In this document: positions 14,367-18,194 of the stretch, one piece after another
Layout: the number at the start of each line of letters is the position of its first letter
Position numbering within the stretch: position 1 is the stretch's first letter
Notes under the pieces: model-generated
What the model was told of the DNA's origin: nothing
What the model saw: the letters and a program-made list of their open reading frames with translations, nothing else
Database searches by the model: none
DNA from: an uncultured Leuconostoc sp.
Lineage (GTDB): Bacteria; Bacillota; Bacilli; Lactobacillales; Lactobacillaceae
DNA: 18,194 nucleotides
Direction: 5' to 3'
Assembly: GCF_946222815.1 (NCBI RefSeq)
Contig: NZ_CAMJRK010000021.1
Span: 1 to 18,194 of the forward strand
Program-made: the position numbers and the translations under genes

Positions 14367-14846
14367 ATGACAGCTTGGGGCGCATTAATAGATTTTTTTA
14401 AACAGTATAGACGATTTATTGGTACAAGTTCGAGAAGTGGGTTTAATTGGATGGCTTGGTTCTGGGGTATTATTTATTGGATTATCGCTATATTAATCGT
14501 ATGTATCGCTGGTTTGGGTGCTTTTTTTGGTAAACATGGCGATATTATGACTGATACGACACCACTATTAGGAACAATTATTTTAGTAGTTGTGATTTCT
14601 GTGTTGTTATCAATAATAATTATTATTCCTAATTTAGCGTTATATGCCAGACGGCTACATGATATGGGTTATTCAGGTTGGTGGCAACTGATAATAATTA
14701 TTGTCAATGTGGCGACAATAATAGTCGCTGTTATAAATCCAGGCATCAATGAAGATATACTTTATGGGATTCAAACGATTAGTAGCTTATGTTTTACGCT
14801 CTGGCTATCGTTTGGGCCATCAAAGTTAAATACTAAGTACAATTAA
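14367..14846 (+). CDS. DUF805 family membrane protein (YhaH-like)
   Basis: 159 residues. An N-terminal amphipathic part with RFIGTSSRSGFNWMAWFW (16-33, for the family's 'gR.sr..fW...lf'), TM1 (about 30-53), TM2 (about 67-92), then LALYARRLHDMGYSGWW (90-106, the family hallmark), TM3 (about 107-121) and TM4 (about 131-146). Function unknown. Its own RBS is agaggga (14351-14357). The stop codon lies inside the left arm of the shared terminator at 14841-14894. Confidence 0.87.
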   Translation: MTAWGALIDFFKQYRRFIGTSSRSGFNWMAWFWGIIYWIIAILIVCIAGLGAFFGKHGDIMTDTTPLLGTIILVVVISVLLSIIIIIPNLALYARRLHDMGYSGWWQLIIIIVNVATIIVAVINPGINEDILYGIQTISSLCFTLWLSFGPSKLNTKYN

Positions 14847-14894
14847 AAAGTGTTGATCAGCTAATATATTCTAGCTGATCAACACTTTTTAATT
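14841..14894. terminator. Bidirectional terminator overlapping two stop codons
   Basis: A perfect 23-base inverted repeat (14841-14863 and 14872-14894) with an 8-base loop. AAAAA and TTTTT runs at its flanks let it act in both directions. The left arm contains the DUF805 stop (14844-14846) and the right arm contains the stop of the convergent gene (14889-14891). Confidence 0.93.
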
Positions 14895-15569
14895 ACCTCT
14901 AACGTCACCATGGACAAGATGCCTGAAAATATATTTATCTGACCAGGCAATGTTTCGACCTTGGAAGAAAAAAGACAAGACCGTGCCAATTCCCAGTGCG
15001 ACAAATTGATGGCTAAAAATAAAAGCGACAATTGATAGACCAATTGCAGCAGCAAAGTTGCTCATTTGTGCTTTAGAGGCGTTGCCGTGAAAATAATCGA
15101 AACGTAAAATATTTGTGAGGTCATCTAGGGGATGCAAAATCCAGTTGACACGTTGATAGATAGAAATCGCGACGCCGATGGTCCAAATAGCAAAAAAATC
15201 AATGGGTATACGTACCCACCAAGCAAGTGAGTGAATACCAATGCTAACAAAATAATTAGCAAAAAAGCTAACTAAAAAGCTAAATGATACACCAAAAATA
15301 ATGTTGCCAATTAAGCGTAACCAATTGAATTTCATTGCGAGAAACATATTAATAAAAGCAACTGAAATCGCGATTAGCGCTAAAAAAATACCAATTGGTA
15401 AACCACTTGCATTGGATAAATTAGCAGCACTAGCGGTCCAAGGAGCCGAGCCCATCATAGATGCCACACTTAACCCATTACCAAACGAATTAACAATGAG
15501 CGAAATAACGAAAAAACTTATTTTTTGTTTTAAACCAAGCTGATAAAATTGACCGTCGATGTAGTACAT
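14889..15569 (-). CDS. YczE/YyaS-like integral membrane protein
   Basis: 226 residues with about five hydrophobic segments. The N-terminal part SLIVNSFGNGLSVASMMGSAPWTA (23-46) and the loop NWILHPLDDL (142-151) are typical of the YczE/YyaS family ('G.al...a.lG..Pw.....l' and 'hp.D.l'). Function unknown; B. subtilis YczE is linked to surfactin production, a context not seen here. RBS gggag lies just upstream. A minus-strand TATAAT (15604 to 15599) is a likely -10, with a weak -35 (TGGTTA). Confidence 0.75.
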   Translation of the reverse strand: MYYIDGQFYQLGLKQKISFFVISLIVNSFGNGLSVASMMGSAPWTASAANLSNASGLPIGIFLALIAISVAFINMFLAMKFNWLRLIGNIIFGVSFSFLVSFFANYFVSIGIHSLAWWVRIPIDFFAIWTIGVAISIYQRVNWILHPLDDLTNILRFDYFHGNASKAQMSNFAAAIGLSIVAFIFSHQFVALGIGTVLSFFFQGRNIAWSDKYIFRHLVHGDVRGN

Positions 15570-15657
15570 GCAATGCTCCCAAGAATCATAATATTTTCAT
15601 TATAACAATACCAGCGTGTGATAACCATTTTTTTAGAAAAGTGATTAAATTAATTCG

Positions 15658-15686
15658 TTTACTTATTCACAAACTAGGCGTATATT
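15658..15686 (+). promoter_or_regulatory. Promoter of the acetoin/diacetyl reductase gene
   Basis: TTTACT (15658-15663), 17 bases, TATATT (15681-15686). The leader to the ATG is about 34 bases, with RBS agaaagga (15711-15718). Confidence 0.6.
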
Positions 15687-15726
15687 ATTACTTGTAAAGT
15701 CGTATGACTCAGAAAGGAACTTAATT

Positions 15727-16497
15727 ATGAGTAAAGTAGCATTAGTAACAGGCGCCGGTCAAGGCATTGGTGAGGCAATTGCCCATCGTTTAGTGAAAGA
15801 TGGTTTTCAGGTAGCTTTGGTTGGTCGTCATTTGGAAAAAGTGCAACGCGTAGCAAATGAGATTAACGCCAACGGTGGTGAGGCCATCGCAGTTCGTGCG
15901 GATGTTGCTAAGCGTGATGAGGTTTTTGAAGCAGTCAAAGCGACAAAAAATGCCTTTGGCGATTTGACTGTCATTGTTAACAACGCCGGTGTGGCACCAA
16001 CGACACCAATCATGGACGTCACAGAAGACGACATGAATTGGACTTGGGGTATTAATGTTAACGGTGTCGTTTGGGGCACACAGGCTGCTACAGAAGCCTT
16101 TAAAGAATTGGGACATGGCGGTAAAATTATCAATGCCACGTCACAAGCCGGTGTTGAAGGAAACCCTAATTTAACTGTTTACGGTTCAACAAAGTTTGCT
16201 ATTCGTGGTATCACACAAACAACAGCTAAAGAATTAGCCCAATTTGGCATCACAGTTAATGCCTTTGCACCAGGGATTGTAAAAACACCTATGATGTGGG
16301 ATATTGCCCATGAAGTCGGTAAAAATGCTGGTAAAGATGATGAATGGGGGATGGCACAATTCTCAGATGGTATTGCACTAGGCCGCTTGAGTGAACCTGA
16401 AGAGATTGCCAGTGTCGTTGGATTTTTAGCTAGTGACGATTCAAATTATGTGACAGGTCAAACGATTATTGTGGATGGTGGTATGGTTTTCCGTTGA
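15727..16497 (+). CDS. butA: (S)-acetoin forming diacetyl reductase / meso-2,3-butanediol dehydrogenase
   Basis: A 256-residue classical short-chain dehydrogenase, the same length as Klebsiella BudC and alike throughout. Cofactor motif TGAGQGIG (8-15), NNAGVAP (85-91), catalytic S139, Y152 and K156, then PGIVKTPM (182-189) and the C-terminal [12 protein letters not shown]. The specific 'GHGGKIIN.tSQAG..GNP' block (129-146) marks the acetoin reductase subgroup. It reduces diacetyl to acetoin and acetoin to butanediol with NADH, an electron sink in LAB. Single gene with its own promoter and terminator. Confidence 0.92.
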   Translation: MSKVALVTGAGQGIGEAIAHRLVKDGFQVALVGRHLEKVQRVANEINANGGEAIAVRADVAKRDEVFEAVKATKNAFGDLTVIVNNAGVAPTTPIMDVTEDDMNWTWGINVNGVVWGTQAATEAFKELGHGGKIINATSQAGVEGNPNLTVYGSTKFAIRGITQTTAKELAQFGITVNAFAPGIVKTPMMWDIAHEVGKNAGKDDEWGMAQFSDGIALGRLSEPEEIASVVGFLASDDSNYVTGQTIIVDGGMVFR

Positions 16498-16601
16498 TAA
16501 TTGTTAGATTATAAGATTAAATAGCATATTTTGTAGAAAATTTGAAAAGACATAAAGAACCTACAATTACTAGAAATAAAAATTAAATAATCCTGATTGA
16601 T

Positions 16602-16636
16602 GAAAGGCACACAGTATAGTGTGCCTTTCTATTTTT
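16602..16636 (+). terminator. butA terminator
   Basis: GAAAGGCACAC (16602-16612) pairs perfectly with GTGTGCCTTTC (16619-16629), loop of 6, then TATTTTT. It lies about 105 bases after the butA stop; that interval is AT-rich with one weak inverted repeat (TTGTAG/CTACAA) and no gene. Confidence 0.88.
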
Positions 16637-16644
16637 ATGGTGAA

Positions 16645-16664
16645 ATCTAGCTATATAGCTAGAT
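16645..16664. promoter_or_regulatory. 20-bp perfect palindrome upstream of the XRE gene
   Basis: ATCTAGCTAT-ATAGCTAGAT is perfectly self-complementary with no spacer. It ends 15 bases before the -35 of the XRE promoter. No T-run follows. It is a candidate operator for the regulator itself or another dimeric protein. Confidence 0.5.
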
Positions 16665-16679
16665 GCCAGTTATTCTTGC

Positions 16680-16709
16680 TTTACATGTGACAGAATTAAT
16701 TGCTATGAT
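16680..16709 (+). promoter_or_regulatory. Promoter of the membrane XRE regulator
   Basis: TTTACA (16680-16685), 18 bases, TATGAT (16704-16709). Confidence 0.6.
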
Positions 16710-16745
16710 TGTATCAGTATTCAAGTTAAATTAAAGGTGAAAGAT

Positions 16746-17510
16746 ATGAGTTTTGAACAAGACATTAAGAATTTGAGATTAGATAAGAAGATGACGCAAC
16801 AGGAATTAGCTGATATTATTCACGTCAGCCGTCAGACTATTTCTGCTTGGGAAAATGGTAAAAATTATCCAGGTTTAGATGTCTTGAGAGAACTGAGCAA
16901 TTTATTTGATGTATCTTTTGAAAAAATAATTTTTGGAGAAGAAAGCATGACGGAAAAGCAAAAAAGCATCGCGGAGACAATGGATAAGGACGTAGCATTA
17001 AAAGCGAGATACAAAAAGGCGACTATCGGGCTAGGAACGGTTGTTGTTCTTTTGTTGTTGTGGGTTGTCACGTTAACAATTGGTTATCAAAAAGGTATTG
17101 CTAAAATTGACCGATTTAATCCTTTTTTACAATATGCGGTAGGTTATACGAAGATGCCAAGCAATAAGGTGGTTAATCCAAATAATCCTAAAAATGGTGG
17201 CTATTGGACGAGCTGGTTTTCTGATAATGACATGGGCACGGAGTCGACAAAGTTAACACTAACAACAGGACTGAACCCAGGTATTCAAGATCCATATGTT
17301 ATGGTTTACCATAAAGGTAGCTATGTTAAGGTAGCTAGAATAGTACCAGGTAGCTCGGTAAGTAAAGTTATGAAGAGTAACGTCTCAGCAATCACGCGAT
17401 TAGCTTATTCTAAAAATCACGATAACTTGAATCTCAATACGTCAACAACAGATGCTTTAAAAAACAAAATCCATTTCAATCAAGCCATACAAGAATTAGT
17501 TGTTGAATAG
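16746..17510 (+). CDS. Membrane-anchored XRE-family regulator with extracytoplasmic domain
   Basis: 254 residues. Residues 1-62 are a Cro/C1-type HTH (MTQQELADIIHVSRQTISAWENGKNYP region, 16-42). A charged linker (about 65-92) leads to one transmembrane helix (93-113, Leu/Val-rich). The remaining 140 residues should lie outside the cell and match no domain I recognise; they are rich in Asn, Ser and Thr, with NPNNPKNGGYW near 145-155. The ATG at 16746 is preferred over GTG 16737, which overlaps the RBS aaaggtga. It may sense an envelope signal and act on its own palindrome (16645-16664) or on the GtrA-like gene. Target unknown. Confidence 0.82.
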   Translation: MSFEQDIKNLRLDKKMTQQELADIIHVSRQTISAWENGKNYPGLDVLRELSNLFDVSFEKIIFGEESMTEKQKSIAETMDKDVALKARYKKATIGLGTVVVLLLLWVVTLTIGYQKGIAKIDRFNPFLQYAVGYTKMPSNKVVNPNNPKNGGYWTSWFSDNDMGTESTKLTLTTGLNPGIQDPYVMVYHKGSYVKVARIVPGSSVSKVMKSNVSAITRLAYSKNHDNLNLNTSTTDALKNKIHFNQAIQELVVE

Positions 17511-17619
17511 TAAAAATATAGATTGAAAAACTTACAATTAGTGATGTGATCCTGTTAAGCGTGATAAATTAGGATGTCCAGAAAGTCATCTAGTTCATAT
17601 GTTGGTTTACTTTCATGAA

Positions 17620-17644
17620 AAATTATCATATTGATTGATAATTT
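17620..17644. promoter_or_regulatory. Inverted repeat upstream of the GtrA-like gene
   Basis: AAATTATCA (17620-17628) and TGATAATTT (17636-17644) form a perfect 9-bp repeat around TATTGAT. It is not followed by a T-run, and a -10-like TAAGAT lies just after it (17650-17655), so an operator is more likely than a terminator. The rest of 17511-17688 shows nothing firm. Confidence 0.4.
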
Positions 17645-17688
17645 GATGGTAAGATAGATTTATCGACATTTAAGACAGTCAAGGGAAG

Positions 17689-18194
17689 ATGATGACACAT
17701 TATTTAAAATCTGAAAAGATCAAATATTTATTCTGGGGTGTTGTGACGACATTAGTCTATTTTGTGGTGCGTTTTATATCAATGGGACTCTTACAGCAGG
17801 CTATGCTGCCTGTATTAATTGCACAAATTGTGACGGTTTTGTTTGCCTTTGTGGTCAATAAGTTTTTTGTGTTTGCAGATAATCAAAGTCGGCATGTTTT
17901 AGCGCAGTTATTGAGATTTATAGCTGGCAGATTGTTTGTGGCGGGAATTGATTTTTTGTTAACCTATATCATGATTGAACGCTATAGTGGTTTGTTCATT
18001 CGTTTACTATGGTTGAATAAAATTAACTTCCAAACATTTCCCTTTGGCTTATCTTGGTCGTGGTTACATGGCTGGATTCATGATAGTGTCTCACTCAATG
18101 CTGTGATTGCAGTTATCTTAATACAGATAATTGCGGTTGTTGTTAATTATTTCATCTCTAAATTTATGATTTTTGTGCTGCAATTCACATTGAC
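17689..18194 (+). CDS. GtrA-like membrane protein (3' end outside window)
   Basis: An open frame from ATGATG (17689, or 17692) to the window edge, 168 residues so far. Opening SEKIKYLFWGVVTTLVYF matches the GtrA start ('..f..vG...t...y'), FVVNKFFVFA (near 61-70) the 'N..wvF' motif after TM2, and VNYFISKFMIF the second such motif at the end of TM4. GtrA-like proteins are thought to flip polyprenyl-linked sugars, or to assist glycosyltransferases in cell-wall or teichoic acid glycosylation. RBS aaggga is very close to the first ATG, so the second may be used. An unusually long loop (near 103-129, LLWLNKINF...HGWIHD) lies between TM3 and TM4. Confidence 0.8.
   Translation, partial: MMTHYLKSEKIKYLFWGVVTTLVYFVVRFISMGLLQQAMLPVLIAQIVTVLFAFVVNKFFVFADNQSRHVLAQLLRFIAGRLFVAGIDFLLTYIMIERYSGLFIRLLWLNKINFQTFPFGLSWSWLHGWIHDSVSLNAVIAVILIQIIAVVVNYFISKFMIFVLQFTL

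Noticed and set aside
16737..16745. GTG start for the XRE regulator
   Set aside because: The GTG is part of the Shine-Dalgarno (aaaggtga) for the ATG at 16746.
1..18194. Mobile elements, CRISPR arrays, toxin-antitoxin pairs, defence systems, tRNA or rRNA
   Set aside because: No transposase or integrase motifs, spaced direct repeats, terminal repeats with target duplications, or tRNA-like cloverleaf sequences were seen.

Overview
The window is a low-GC stretch of a Gram-positive chromosome. TPP- and THF-riboswitch vitamin genes, a stand-alone FabI, an acetoin/diacetyl reductase and LAB-style sigma-A promoters suggest Lactobacillales, most likely Leuconostocaceae. That placement is an inference from gene content and style, not from a marker gene. 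I see no phage, insertion sequence, CRISPR array, tRNA or rRNA. It reads as ordinary chromosomal accessory/metabolic sequence with many small, well-bounded transcription units.

Layout. 1-3276: the tail of an upstream ORF, a DUF1801 protein, a short CPA2 (Kef/NapA-type) cation/proton antiporter behind a leader with an intrinsic terminator, a PRiA4b ORF-3-like protein and a two-domain VOC (CatE-like) protein, the last two on the minus strand. 3354-8411: a TPP-riboswitch operon thiE-thiS-thiF-thiG, an MFS transporter and an M20 carbamoylase-type amidohydrolase, closed by a terminator. 8534-9486: a monocistronic fabI with its own promoter and a strong bidirectional terminator. 9500-11447: a divergent YeiH exporter / LysR regulator pair with overlapping promoters and inverted repeats. 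11439-13412 (minus): an NrtR-type Nudix-related repressor followed by a NiaP-like MFS transporter. 13480-14308: folT, the folate ECF substrate-binding component, behind a THF riboswitch. 14367-15569: a DUF805 protein and a YczE-like membrane protein, convergent, sharing a terminator that contains both stop codons. 15658-16636: a butA-type acetoin/diacetyl reductase. 16645-18194: a membrane-anchored XRE regulator preceded by a 20-bp palindrome, then a GtrA-like protein running off the window.

How it fits together. Three vitamin systems lie close together: thiamin (TPP riboswitch), niacin/NAD (NrtR and NiaP) and folate (THF riboswitch and FolT). The thiamin operon makes the thiazole and couples it to HMP-PP. 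It has no ThiH or ThiO for dehydroglycine and no ThiC or ThiD for the pyrimidine. It instead carries an unassigned transporter and a hydrolase of the N-carbamoyl/N-acyl type, which makes precursor salvage the most attractive hypothesis. The two points I would pursue first are this TPP-controlled transporter-hydrolase pair and the leader of the antiporter, whose only visible promoter lies upstream of a terminator and whose alternative fold looks like a small riboswitch.
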